DNA of 64,000 bases from an uncultured Draconibacterium sp. (GCF_963676735.1 NZ_OY781464.1:3381001-3445000); one strand, 5' to 3'. Shown: positions 47,105-55,875, counted from the stretch's first letter. The notes: a model not told the origin generated them from the letters alone. A program made the numbers and translations.

Positions 47105-47716
47105 ATGGCAAATTTCGAATTAAAAGACGATTTACAAAAGTTTAGTTATGCGCTGGGAATGAGTATTTCAGCAAACCTTATTCAATCAGGAGTAAAAACT
47201 GTTCATCCAACTGCTTTTATTACTGCATTACAAGATGTTTTTTCGGGTGTTCCTCCAAGAATGAAACCTGAAGAAGCCAATCAGATTCTGGAGTCATTTA
47301 TGGCCGAGTCGCAAGCAGCTGATGGTGGAAAGAACCTTGAGGAAGGTAAAGCTTTTTTAACTGAGAATGCAAAAAAAGAAGGGGTAATTGAATTGCCCAG
47401 CGGATTACAATACGAGGTGATAAACGAAGGAGAAGGCGAACTGCCAACGGCAAACGATCAGGTAAAATGCCATTACCACGGAACATTAATTGACGGTACT
47501 GTTTTCGATAGTTCTGTTGAACGTGGGCAGCCGGCTACATTCCCGGTTAACGGTGTTATTCAGGGTTGGGTTGAAGCTTTGCAGCTTATGTCGGTAGGCT
47601 CGAAATGGCGCTTGTTTATACCATCTGACATGGCTTATGGCCAAAACGGCGCAGGTGGAACCATCGGGCCAAATGCAACACTTATTTTTGAGGTTGAATT
47701 ATTAGAAATTGTATAA
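47105..47716 (+). CDS. FKBP-type peptidyl-prolyl isomerase, cytoplasmic
   Basis: 203 residues from ATG 47105 (MANFELKDDLQKFSYALGMS); the frame is open further upstream only through a TTG. An N-terminal FkpA/Mip-like dimerisation region is followed by the FKBP domain (GLQYEVINEGEG, CHYHGTLIDGTVFDSS, GWVEALQLMSVGSKWRLFIP, AYGQNGAGGTIGPNATL). No signal peptide, so it likely acts in the cytoplasm. It is followed after 42 nt by a lipoprotein paralog. Confidence 0.92.
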   Translation: MANFELKDDLQKFSYALGMSISANLIQSGVKTVHPTAFITALQDVFSGVPPRMKPEEANQILESFMAESQAADGGKNLEEGKAFLTENAKKEGVIELPSGLQYEVINEGEGELPTANDQVKCHYHGTLIDGTVFDSSVERGQPATFPVNGVIQGWVEALQLMSVGSKWRLFIPSDMAYGQNGAGGTIGPNATLIFEVELLEIV

Positions 47717-47758
47717 CATAGTAAAAGAAGGTCGGTTAGACCAAAAAAAATTAATCAG

Positions 47759-48463
47759 ATGAAAAATAGCATTATTTATCTTTTAGTAGTTGGGTTAATC
47801 GTTGCTGCAACTTCATGTCAGCAAGGTGGCCCTGCAAACGTAAAACTTGAAAGCAGTGTTGACTCGGTAAGTTACGCCATTGGTGTTTTGGTAGGAGCCA
47901 ACAACAAACAACAATTGGAAAGTGCTCCGGGAAACGATGAAATGAACCTGGAAGCAATGGCTGCTGCATTCCGTGCTGCATCACTTGGCGAAGAAGTTTC
48001 GATTACTGAAGAAGATGCCAACGCCATGGTACAAAAATTTTTCCGTGAAGCCGGCGAACGAGAATCACAGGCAAATCTTGAAAAAGGAAACCAGTTTTTG
48101 GAAGAAAATAAAGCACGCGAAGGCGTAATAACTACCGAAAGTGGTTTGCAATACGAAGTACTTACCGAAGGTACAGGCGAAAAACCTGGTGCTACTGATA
48201 AAGTTCGTGTTCACTACCACGGAACCTTAATCGATGGTACTGTTTTCGACAGTTCGGTTGATCGTGGCGAACCTGCAGTATTTGGTGTAAACCAGGTTAT
48301 TAGCGGATGGACCGAAGCATTGCAATTAATGCCGGTTGGATCAAAATGGAAAGTTTTTATTCCTTCAGAACTGGCCTATGGTCCACGCGGTGCAGGTGGC
48401 GATATTGGTCCTAACTCGGCACTTGTTTTCGAAGTGGAACTACTGGAAATAGTAGAAGAATAG
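47759..48463 (+). CDS. FKBP-type peptidyl-prolyl isomerase, lipoprotein
   Basis: 234 residues. The signal peptide ends in a lipobox (VAATSC, Cys20), so the protein is probably membrane-anchored and periplasmic. FkpA-like N-terminal domain (DSVSYAIGVLVGANN) and C-terminal FKBP domain nearly parallel to the preceding gene (HYHGTLIDGTVFDSSVDRGE). The pair looks like a tandem duplication in which one copy gained export. It assists folding of envelope proteins. Confidence 0.92.
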   Translation: MKNSIIYLLVVGLIVAATSCQQGGPANVKLESSVDSVSYAIGVLVGANNKQQLESAPGNDEMNLEAMAAAFRAASLGEEVSITEEDANAMVQKFFREAGERESQANLEKGNQFLEENKAREGVITTESGLQYEVLTEGTGEKPGATDKVRVHYHGTLIDGTVFDSSVDRGEPAVFGVNQVISGWTEALQLMPVGSKWKVFIPSELAYGPRGAGGDIGPNSALVFEVELLEIVEE

Positions 48464-48570
48464 AAGGTTTCATCATTCCGAAAGAAGAACGACTGAGAAA
48501 TTTCAACTAGCAGAACATTTCCGAATCAGATTTCGCTCTTCGCTTGAAATAAAAAACTTGTTGATAAAAA

Positions 48571-48607
48571 AACCCGTTGTCTGAATAGAGGCAACGGGTT
48601 TCTTTTT
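48571..48607 (+). terminator. Terminator of the FKBP operon
   Basis: AACCCGTTG / CAACGGGTT, a perfect 9-bp stem with a 12-nt loop and a T-rich tail (TCTTTTT). Confidence 0.85.
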
Positions 48608-48747
48608 ATATCTTCGTTGTTAAATTTTTAGCATCATCCTTTCGAGATTTGCCGCTAGCAAAACGATTTTCAGAATCTCATTGAAACTCAAACAGATTTT
48701 GATACATCCTTAGGATAATGCACAGAATACAAAATATTTAATTGATT

Positions 48748-49119
48748 ATGGCATTAAGTGTTAAAGGAAAAGTAGAACAGATTTTAAAACCCGAATCGGG
48801 GGTTAGCCGAGCAGGAAAAGAGTGGAAAAAACAGGAATTTGTAATTGAAACAGACGAGCAATACCCACGGAAGGTATGTTTTACTTTATTTGGCGAAAAA
48901 GTGGATTTAATTAATGGTTTAAATTCAGGAGAGGAAATTGAAGTTTCTTTCAATCTGGAATCGCGCGAATACAACGGTCGTTGGTTTCACAATATTAATG
49001 CATGGAAAATTGATAAAGTAACAGCTGATGAAGGTATGCCTGTTCCGCCACCGGAATTTGGTATGGATGATATTCCGCCTGAACCGGCTGACGACGCAGC
49101 AGGAGACCTTCCCTTTTAA
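48748..49119 (+). CDS. DUF3127 family protein (OB-fold-like)
   Basis: 123 residues from ATG 48748 (MALSVKGKVEQIL); the two codons before it are TTG-ATT. Matches the DUF3127 family: KEWKKQEFVIETDEQYPRK and FNLESREYNGRWFHNINAWK, an OB-fold-like barrel, with an acidic Pro-rich tail ending in DLPF, the same ending as single-stranded DNA-binding proteins. That ending suggests a nucleic-acid context, but the function is not established. Confidence 0.85.
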   Translation: MALSVKGKVEQILKPESGVSRAGKEWKKQEFVIETDEQYPRKVCFTLFGEKVDLINGLNSGEEIEVSFNLESREYNGRWFHNINAWKIDKVTADEGMPVPPPEFGMDDIPPEPADDAAGDLPF

Positions 49120-49145
49120 TTGATGATATAGTTATTACAGATAAT

Positions 49146-49178
49146 AAAAATGCCACTTGTTTTGCAGGTGGCATTTTT
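49146..49178 (+). terminator. Terminator after DUF3127 gene
   Basis: AAAAATGCCAC / GTGGCATTTTT, 11 bp, around an 11-nt loop; the T-run forms part of the stem and tail. Confidence 0.85.
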
Positions 49179-49272
49179 GTTTGGGTCTCTGCATCGATTG
49201 GCAAAATATTCCACGAATTACACCAATACCATGAATTGAAAAAAAGATTTTATAAAACGCGCAAATTAAATT

Positions 49273-50040
49273 CTAACCCCGCGTAAAAACAGGATTACCG
49301 GGTTTCGATAAACGTGGATTAAAAACATACCCTTCAGCATCAAAAGCCTGCAGGTCTTCAACGCTTTCAATCTCATTTTCGATAATAAAACGAGTCATTA
49401 AACCCCGTGCTTTCTTGGCAAAAAACGAAATCATTTTATACTGTCCGTTCTTCATGTCTTTAAATTGAGGTGTAACAATCTCAGCATTCAGTTTTTTAGT
49501 GTCGATGCTTTTAAAATACTCGTTTGAGGCCAGGTTAATCAGAATTTTACTCCCCGATTCATTGATAGCTTCCTGTACTTTAGGTGTTATTTTCCTACTC
49601 CAAAAGGCATATAAATCAGCCGAACGCTGCACCTTTAACTTCGTTCCCATTTCCAAACGATAGGGCTGCATGAGGTCAAGTGGTTTCAAAACGCCATAAA
49701 GTCCTGAAAGAATGCGCAATTTCGACTGTAACTTTTGCAATTGCTCTTCGCTAAGCGAAGGTGCATCAAGGCCTTGAAAAACATCGCCGCTAAAAGCCAG
49801 AACAGCTTGTTTGGCATTGTCGGGCGTAAACGGCTGATGCCAGGTTTGAAAACGCTCGTAATTCAGCTGCCCCAGGTTGGCCGAAATCCCCATTAACTTC
49901 GAGAGTTGTTGGGGTTTCATCTTACGCAATTTTACCAGCAGTTTTTCCGACTCATTAAGCATTTCGGGAAGCGTATAATCCTGCGTTACCGCAGGCGTTT
50001 TATAATCAAGCGATTTTGCCGGTGATATGATTACTAACAT
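49273..50040 (-). CDS. yaaA: Peroxide stress protein YaaA
   Basis: 255 residues, the usual YaaA (DUF328) length. The N-terminus MLVIISPAKSLDY and the motifs LSGLYGVLKPLDLMQPYRLEMG, INLASNEYFKS and KKARGLMTRFI match the family; YaaA lowers free iron and limits oxidative DNA damage in E. coli and has a DNA-binding fold. It appears monocistronic. Confidence 0.93.
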   Translation of the reverse strand: MLVIISPAKSLDYKTPAVTQDYTLPEMLNESEKLLVKLRKMKPQQLSKLMGISANLGQLNYERFQTWHQPFTPDNAKQAVLAFSGDVFQGLDAPSLSEEQLQKLQSKLRILSGLYGVLKPLDLMQPYRLEMGTKLKVQRSADLYAFWSRKITPKVQEAINESGSKILINLASNEYFKSIDTKKLNAEIVTPQFKDMKNGQYKMISFFAKKARGLMTRFIIENEIESVEDLQAFDAEGYVFNPRLSKPGNPVFTRG

Positions 50041-50125
50041 AGTTTCTGATTTTTTTCAAAATTAACAGAAAAGCGGTTTTAATGTTCAGATTTTGCCTTT
50101 TTGTAAAATCAAGGATAAAGATTAA

Positions 50126-50157
50126 GATAAAAAAAGCTACCCCAAGAAAGGTAGCTT
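50126..50157 (-). terminator. Terminator downstream of flavin oxidoreductase-like gene
   Basis: AAGCTACC / GGTAGCTT, 8 bp, 8-nt loop. On the minus strand it is followed by T7. About 110 nt beyond the stop of the gene at 50265. Confidence 0.75.
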
Positions 50158-50264
50158 ATAACAAAAACTCAAATCAAACGCCATAAATCTAAAAGCTAAT
50201 TCCAGAACCTTGAATCATAGCTCTTTTCTTTTTAAAATATTAGATTACGGTTTTCAATTCCATC

Positions 50265-51356
50265 TTACGCAATCCAGTAATTGGAATAGTGATCATAAAC
50301 AGTATCCTGTGCTGAAGGGTGATCATGACGTAAAAGATAGGAATCTTCTACGCCAATGGCATCAACAAACCCCTTGTGCAATACCTTTTTTGCCAATTCC
50401 TTTTGTTCTTTAAAAGCCTCGAGAATTACCGGAACGGAAACCTGTTGTTTAATTTTATTGATGAGCACCAGGTTTCTCTTCAGTAAATAATCGTTTGATG
50501 ACTCAAATTTCATTGAAGAAGCTGTAAGATCAACATTAAAGGCATCAAATCCAGCCAGTTCCAATTCGCTCACACCTTCAAGCACACGTTCAACGCCATT
50601 ATAGTCAGACCAGGCTTTCTCCAGGCTACGTGCACTTTGTGTTGCCGCAATAAATTTATCATCAATCCGAATGTTCAGCATCACCGGAAAATCGTCGCCA
50701 CAAACTATTTTTATAGCCTCAACAACCTTATTGGCAAACGCAATACGTTCGCGAATTTCACCTTGCAGGTTTGTTATTTTGTTGAATGAAGAATCCATAA
50801 CAAACTCAGGTTTTCTGTTTCCGTTAGTAAAGGGGGTCAGGTCAACCTGAATACCATCGAATCCAACAATGCGGGCAACCGTCGCCAATCTCACATATTC
50901 ATCAATAGCCTGGTCTTCTTCCGCATAACTGTTTAAGGTTACCACCTTATCTTCACGCACATTATTTTTTGACTCGTCAATGCGTCTGATAAGCAGAAAT
51001 CCGGGCAAAGCACTGCTAAAACTGGTGTTTACTCCGGCAAAAACTTTTGTTCCAAAGCGATGCACGCGTTCCACCATTTTTTTTAAGCGCTGTATGTATT
51101 CGGTCATTTCTGCTCCCGAAGGATAGTCTGTCAGATCTTGTCTGGGCGCATACATTTCTGACGATTGATTGCCGGTAACAATCATTCCAACTCCCTCTTC
51201 AGCACGTCGTTCGTAATATTCCATAGTATGGGTGGTAAACATGCCGCTAAATGTTGTAACTCCTTCATCCAGTCTTACTTTTGATACACATCTGTTTTTT
51301 ACTTCGCAACCATTTATTGCAAATGGCGAAATTAGTTTCTGCTCGTTGTTTTTCAT
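50265..51356 (-). CDS. Old-yellow-enzyme-like (NADH:flavin oxidoreductase) TIM-barrel protein, divergent active site
   Basis: 363 residues. Overall pattern of the OYE/2,4-dienoyl-CoA reductase TIM barrel: ISPFAINGCEVKNRCV, EYYERRAEEGVGMIVTG, IVGFDGIQVDLTPFTN, VMLNIRIDD. At the place where OYEs have a His-x-x-His/Asn pair (HGAHGYL) this protein has VDLTPFTN, so the substrate-binding histidines are missing. It may bind flavin with altered chemistry or be non-catalytic. It shares a promoter architecture with the next three upstream genes. Confidence 0.75.
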   Translation of the reverse strand: MKNNEQKLISPFAINGCEVKNRCVSKVRLDEGVTTFSGMFTTHTMEYYERRAEEGVGMIVTGNQSSEMYAPRQDLTDYPSGAEMTEYIQRLKKMVERVHRFGTKVFAGVNTSFSSALPGFLLIRRIDESKNNVREDKVVTLNSYAEEDQAIDEYVRLATVARIVGFDGIQVDLTPFTNGNRKPEFVMDSSFNKITNLQGEIRERIAFANKVVEAIKIVCGDDFPVMLNIRIDDKFIAATQSARSLEKAWSDYNGVERVLEGVSELELAGFDAFNVDLTASSMKFESSNDYLLKRNLVLINKIKQQVSVPVILEAFKEQKELAKKVLHKGFVDAIGVEDSYLLRHDHPSAQDTVYDHYSNYWIA

Positions 51357-51404
51357 TTGTTTTAATTTTTAATATTCTTAATTCGTATTATCTCGTTTGT
51401 TTTA

Positions 51405-51460
51405 CAAATTTAGTATCACCCCTTCCAGTAATCTGCTCTTTACGGTTCTCCAGTCATCCC
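51405..51460 (-). promoter_or_regulatory. TGGGA-type promoter of the flavin oxidoreductase-like gene (member D)
   Basis: On the minus strand GGGATGACTGG begins at 51460 and a consensus -7 box TAAATTTG ends at 51405: 56 nt in all. AAGAGC occurs at the same offset (21-26) as in member A. The start codon is 49 nt downstream of the box. Confidence 0.6.
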
Positions 51461-51495
51461 AAAAAGCTCAAAAAAAATAAGGCGGGGTGTACATC

Positions 51496-51530
51496 AAAAA
51501 GGGGCAGGCTAAAGAGCCTACCCCCACTTT
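51496..51530 (-). terminator. Terminator of the serine hydrolase gene
   Basis: GGGGCAGGCT-AAAG-AGCCTACCCC (one mismatch) flanked by A-rich/T-rich sequence on both sides; on the minus strand the stem is followed by TTTTTG. It separates this gene from the promoter of the following gene. Confidence 0.8.
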
Positions 51531-51643
51531 TGAACTTACAGTAATATCAAACGACACTAACTGTTATTCCCAAAGTTTTTAAAATATCTTATTCGTTTGT
51601 ATACTGCGTTGCTGTCAATATTCTTAGTTTACCCAATTTGAAC

Positions 51644-53014
51644 TTATTTCAGATTCTCGGCAATGTATTTAAGGGCATCCATTTTTATTTTGCTGGTTTC
51701 GCGAACGGCATTTGAGGCCGATTCGGCACTGCCAAAATGAGCGATAATTACATTGTTGGTTTTATCGATATAAATACCCTGGCCGTAAACCCCGCGTGCC
51801 GTCATAACTTGTTTATCCGGATCGTGTATCCACCAGAAATTTTTATATCCGGCAAAATGTTTGTCATATGCGGCACCATCGGTATTACTGCGATAGATAC
51901 TTCGTTGCCCCGCCATGTATTCTGAAGTAGTTAAATTAAAGGTGTCTTCGATAAATTCTTTGGGGATGACCTGTTCACCATTAAATTTCCCATCATTTAA
52001 TACGGTATATCCAAAGCGGGCAAAATCGCGCAGGGTTGTCAAAAATCCACCGGTGGCAATCGGGCTAAAGGCAACGTCTGCAAGCATCTGCGCATCGTGT
52101 TCAACACCCAATTTTTGCCAAATATGTTCGGCAATAACTTCCTCCAGCGACTGGTTGGTAACCCTTGAAATAATCATTCCTATTACATCAACATTTGGGG
52201 AATGGTATTCAAAAACTTCTCCCACGTTTTTACTTGCATCGCTTTGTATATTTGGCAAATACTCCATATTTCCCCGGGGCGTATCGTTTGTTTTCGGATC
52301 CATCGACATCAGGTCAAAAGCAGGGATCATTCCTACCCTACGAAAATATTCATAATTCACATTACCGGGTTGTAAATCTTCATACTCCTCCGAGAAATCG
52401 AGCGCACTCGTCATATTTAAAACATGCTGCAGAGTAAGACCTTCAAAACCGCTACCTTTCATTTCAGGAAGATAATCTTCCACATTTTTGGTCAAATCCA
52501 ATATCCCTTTATCGGCCAGAATACCAGTTAACATACTGGTAAGCGATTTGGTTGACGAGGCCCAAAAATGCAGGTTATTTTCCTTAAAATCACCAAAGTA
52601 CCTCTCGTACCTCACAATTCCGTCTTTTATTACAATAATGCCATCAGTATCGTCGGCAATTAATGATTCCAGTACGGTTTGTCCGTTACCGCCCGGAAAC
52701 TCGTTGTTCTCAAACTCAGGAGTGATGTTCCGGGGGAAATTAACCACTGCACCACCACGAGGTACCATTAATGATGGGAAAATACCCATATTACGAAATG
52801 CCCACTTATTATAGGGCTGCTCAGAGGCATTCATAAATGTTACCTGCGATTCGGCACTGGCCGGAAAACCATCCATGGCTTTTGCTGCTATTTTTTTGCT
52901 TTGCACCAGTACCTGTTTTTTATTGCTCCGCACTTTGCTATTGGCTATCAGCAAAATACCGGCTAATAAAACCAGGGCAATTGCCCCTCCTCTTAAAACT
53001 GTTTTTCTTTTCAT
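51644..53014 (-). CDS. Serine hydrolase of the beta-lactamase (class C/esterase) superfamily
   Basis: 456 residues. An N-terminal hydrophobic segment (residues 9-25) anchors or exports it. The active-site Ser153-x-x-Lys156 is in WASSTKS, followed by LTSMLTGILADKGIL; the Tyr-containing motif is YHSPNVDVIG. The family includes DD-peptidases, esterases and amide hydrolases such as 6-aminohexanoate-dimer hydrolase, which this protein resembles in length and layout. It is probably periplasmic or surface-exposed. It has its own TGGGA-type promoter. Confidence 0.88.
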   Translation of the reverse strand: MKRKTVLRGGAIALVLLAGILLIANSKVRSNKKQVLVQSKKIAAKAMDGFPASAESQVTFMNASEQPYNKWAFRNMGIFPSLMVPRGGAVVNFPRNITPEFENNEFPGGNGQTVLESLIADDTDGIIVIKDGIVRYERYFGDFKENNLHFWASSTKSLTSMLTGILADKGILDLTKNVEDYLPEMKGSGFEGLTLQHVLNMTSALDFSEEYEDLQPGNVNYEYFRRVGMIPAFDLMSMDPKTNDTPRGNMEYLPNIQSDASKNVGEVFEYHSPNVDVIGMIISRVTNQSLEEVIAEHIWQKLGVEHDAQMLADVAFSPIATGGFLTTLRDFARFGYTVLNDGKFNGEQVIPKEFIEDTFNLTTSEYMAGQRSIYRSNTDGAAYDKHFAGYKNFWWIHDPDKQVMTARGVYGQGIYIDKTNNVIIAHFGSAESASNAVRETSKIKMDALKYIAENLK

Positions 53015-53043
53015 TACATTTCGTTTTATCGTTATTACTGATG

Positions 53044-53099
53044 CAAAGATGCCGGTTTACCAGCTGCCATTCGGCTCATAAAAGCTCAGGCGAAGTCCC
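53044..53099 (-). promoter_or_regulatory. TGGGA-type promoter of the serine hydrolase gene (member B)
   Basis: On the minus strand GGGACTTCGCCTGAGCTTTT begins at 53099 and the -7-like box CATCTTTG ends at 53044: 56 nt. The start codon is 30 nt further on, after the shared leader AGTAATAAC. Confidence 0.6.
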
Positions 53100-53290
53100 A
53101 TTCGGTTCAGTTTTTTTTAGCCATAATAAAGGCGAGATGTTATAGCTGAGCTAAAACCATCTCGCCTGGTGTTTATATGCTGGTTGGCTATTGGAGTATG
53201 AAGCGTACTATTTTCGACATGCCGGCTTGTTACTCCAAAACGCCTTATTATTTTATCCACATTCTTCCAGATAAATTTAAGGAAGAAATG

Positions 53291-55291
53291 CTACCGTCTC
53301 ATTTGCGACGGAGTTGGTGCCGGTGCTGGCCGCGTTGCCGGTTGCATTGGCCGTGTACCTGGCTGACTTGGCCTCATAATCAGCTGCGCGGGCCTGTGTA
53401 TCGGTTGTGCAGGACGTACATCAGGCTGAACGGGTCGGGTTCCTGGCTGGCTGGGCATGGTACCTGGCTGTACAGGCCTTGTGCCGGGCTGAGCGGGCAG
53501 TGTCGACGGCTGAGCAGGTCGCCTGTCGGGCTGGGCCGGCAGTTGTGCAGGTTGCTGCGGGCGTCCCGGACGCTCAATCGGATGCTCGGGTTTTGGCCGG
53601 TGATGCGGCGGACGATAGTGTGGCGGACGGTAGTACGGTGGCCGGTAGCCATACCAGTGCCAGTTCCAACCCCATCCCCAGTGCCAATGCCAGTTCCAGT
53701 AAAACGACGAGCGGAACCAGGGCGAATAAACAGGTACCCATCCGTAAAACGGATCGTAGAAGAAACCATAACCGTAGGTCATGGGATGATGGTAGTAAAA
53801 CCAACCATGCCATCCGTGGTAATGAAATCCGGTACCGAAAACTACTGTTGGACCATAAACATACGACCCGGTGTAGCCCGATGTGTATCCGGTATAAACC
53901 ACCCTGTCGGTATTCTTATAAATATGAACGAACTTTATATTGTAAAGCGGATTATCGGCCGGAATTTCTTCAACCCCTGCCGGACGCTGTGTTGCAATTT
54001 GCCATGGTCCGTAAGGCGATGACGAATTGTACCATACTGCCTCATCAACCAGGTAATAGCTGTTATTCCATTGAATTACCGGACTCGAGGTGTTTACAGC
54101 ATAGCTCAGGTTGGTTCCGTCGATAGCTGCAAACTCAGGATCTCCGTTATACGCCACTTTTGTATCTAAAGTAGTAGAAATATCATGCCGGGTTACCGAA
54201 GGCACCTGTGCATCGCGCACAGCATTTTCGGCAGCTTTTGTTCCGGGTACGCTTACCAGCACATTGGCTTTATCGTGATTTTCCGGAATTTGGGCAAAAC
54301 CGGCAGGCAAATCACCCGGAGCAAGGTATTGCCAGTTTCCTTCCAGCTTATCCGAAACAAACCAGCGCCCCGAAAACAAGGCATAGAATGTATTGGTATC
54401 CACCTGCCTGAACACTTCAGCATCAGAATTTTCAATATAAACCAGTTTCGTATTCGGAATAAGAACGTATTTCGGGCTACCATCGGTAGAAATCAATTCT
54501 GCCGGTTCGGTGCTAAAAATAAGGTCTGGAATTATCCTTGCCTGGTAGTGCTCGTTTTGCATGCTGTCGTACAATTCGCGGGCATGTTTTTTCATTACCC
54601 GCTTTACACGGTTTGGCACATCATCGTTGTACTCCCACCCCTGCAGGGCATTTTCAGAGGTAAACCACAAGCCACCACCATACATATAATAGGTATCTCG
54701 TTTGTTATCCTTAACAATAAATGCTCCGGCATTGGCAATTTTCGAAAAACGTTTATCCAGCTCTTCATAAAAAGGCTCGCCATTTACAATAATCAACGCT
54801 GCTGGCTGATTGGTATAAATAATTGGTGGTGCATCGTTGTTAAGCCCGGTATTAACCGCAGCACGCGATGTTTTTAACGCAGCATCGATGGTGCTTTTCG
54901 GCAGCTCTTTAAACTGCGACTTTAATTCTGTGTAAAAAGCTTTTTCAATCTTCGCCTTTTCTTCCAACGAAAGATCTTCAGCCAGGCGAATATCATTCAC
55001 CTTCCAGTTTTTTATGGCGTAGTTTTTTGAAGCTGTCCTTTCTTCAAAATCAAATTCGGCCCAGAACGAGCCAAAGAGTTCATCTGCCGAGCCCTTCTTT
55101 TTTGCCAGAAATACACTCGACATTTCTATCGTTCCGTTATCACCTGCTTTAAACTCAGGCGAAACATTCAGTAATTCTACTGAGACTTCATTGTCCGGGC
55201 TTTTTGTGTCCTTATCCCCGGCGATTTTGGTTGATGCAAATCCACCTAAAGAAAGCATCACAACCAGGACTGTACCTAATAGTGCTTTCAT
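53291..55291 (-). CDS. Exported protein with His/Trp/Tyr-rich segment and Pro-rich repeat tail
   Basis: 666 residues, family not recognised. A signal peptide (to about residue 19) is followed by a globular region with repeated short beta modules (NQPAALIIVNGEPFYE; STEPAELISTDGSPKYVLI; WFVSDKLEGNWQYL; AVWYNSSSPYGPWQIA), suggesting several copies of a small W-x-x-S/T-x-x-x-G-x-W domain. Residues ~485-546 are extremely rich in His, Trp, Tyr and Gly, and ~547-666 form a Pro-rich tail built on RPAQPGTRPVQPG-like repeats. Probably a cell-surface or periplasmic protein. It has its own TGGGA-type promoter. Confidence 0.85.
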   Translation of the reverse strand: MKALLGTVLVVMLSLGGFASTKIAGDKDTKSPDNEVSVELLNVSPEFKAGDNGTIEMSSVFLAKKKGSADELFGSFWAEFDFEERTASKNYAIKNWKVNDIRLAEDLSLEEKAKIEKAFYTELKSQFKELPKSTIDAALKTSRAAVNTGLNNDAPPIIYTNQPAALIIVNGEPFYEELDKRFSKIANAGAFIVKDNKRDTYYMYGGGLWFTSENALQGWEYNDDVPNRVKRVMKKHARELYDSMQNEHYQARIIPDLIFSTEPAELISTDGSPKYVLIPNTKLVYIENSDAEVFRQVDTNTFYALFSGRWFVSDKLEGNWQYLAPGDLPAGFAQIPENHDKANVLVSVPGTKAAENAVRDAQVPSVTRHDISTTLDTKVAYNGDPEFAAIDGTNLSYAVNTSSPVIQWNNSYYLVDEAVWYNSSSPYGPWQIATQRPAGVEEIPADNPLYNIKFVHIYKNTDRVVYTGYTSGYTGSYVYGPTVVFGTGFHYHGWHGWFYYHHPMTYGYGFFYDPFYGWVPVYSPWFRSSFYWNWHWHWGWGWNWHWYGYRPPYYRPPHYRPPHHRPKPEHPIERPGRPQQPAQLPAQPDRRPAQPSTLPAQPGTRPVQPGTMPSQPGTRPVQPDVRPAQPIHRPAQLIMRPSQPGTRPMQPATRPAPAPTPSQMRR

Positions 55292-55322
55292 AACTTAACT
55301 GTTTTAATTGTTATTACTAGTA

Positions 55323-55378
55323 CAAATATGTTGGATTACCGGCTGGTTTTTTAATCAGAAAGGACCAGGGATTATCCC
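55323..55378 (-). promoter_or_regulatory. TGGGA-type promoter of the His/Trp/Tyr-rich protein gene (member C)
   Basis: On the minus strand GGGATAATCCCTGGTCCTTT begins at 55378 and the box CATATTTG ends at 55323: 56 nt. The start codon is 32 nt downstream, after AGTAATAAC. Confidence 0.6.
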
Positions 55379-55463
55379 AAAAAGACCAAGTATATCTTTT
55401 GCAGGTATTTGCTGACGACGAAACCAAATCCGCTTTAAAATAGATTGCACTAAAGACAAAACG

Positions 55464-55493
55464 AAAAAGCCCGGTAATAAAAACCGGGCTTTT
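55464..55493 (-). terminator. Terminator of the 52-residue lipoprotein gene
   Basis: AAAAGCCCGGT / ACCGGGCTTTT, 11-bp perfect stem with a 7-nt loop and T-run on the minus strand, about 47 nt after the stop. Confidence 0.85.
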
Positions 55494-55539
55494 CATCAAT
55501 CAATTGTTCAATCTAAATTCAAATGCCATAAGTTCGTCC

Positions 55540-55698
55540 TTATTCTGGATTAACTATTGGAGGCTGCTCTGGAGAGACCTCAATCGGCTGAGCCGGAAGT
55601 GGATCTTCGTAATAATAATCGTCCGAACATGATGCCATTGTTACTCCAATACCTGCTAATAATACAAATGCTACTGCTAATCTTTTTAATTTTTTCAT
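55540..55698 (-). CDS. Small lipoprotein (52 residues)
   Basis: ATG at 55698 to TAA at 55540. The product has a basic start (MKKLKRLAVAFVLLAG), a hydrophobic segment and a lipobox MASC with Cys24, then an acidic, Tyr/Pro-rich mature part of 29 residues (DDYYYEDPLPAQP). It is framed by a promoter of the TGGGA type and a strong terminator, so I regard it as a real gene. It may sit at the outer or inner membrane. Function unknown. Confidence 0.75.
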   Translation of the reverse strand: MKKLKRLAVAFVLLAGIGVTMASCSDDYYYEDPLPAQPIEVSPEQPPIVNPE

Positions 55699-55745
55699 CG
55701 TTTTAAATTTTAAAGTGTTATTACTGTTTGTTTATTTGTTCGATA

Positions 55746-55801
55746 CAAAGATGTGGGCTTTTCAAGCCGTATTTTGCTCTTAAAAGTCCAGCTTAAGTCC
55801 C
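55746..55801 (-). promoter_or_regulatory. TGGGA-type promoter of the small lipoprotein gene (member A)
   Basis: On the minus strand GGGACTTAAGCTGGACTTTT begins at 55801 and the -7-like box CATCTTTG ends at 55746: 56 nt. The two TGG(G)ACTT copies form a 12-bp-period direct repeat. The start codon is 48 nt downstream and AGTAATAAC lies in the leader. Confidence 0.6.
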
Positions 55802-55875
55802 AAAGGGTTCAATAGTATAGTTCTACCTGCCGGCGCTCCGAAATTGGATTTATGATGCGAAGTAATTAATTGTAG

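Noticed and set aside
53177..54126. Plus-strand ORFs of 281 and 239 residues
   Set aside because: They are shadows of the GC-rich Pro/His/Trp repeat region of the minus-strand gene at 53291-55291.
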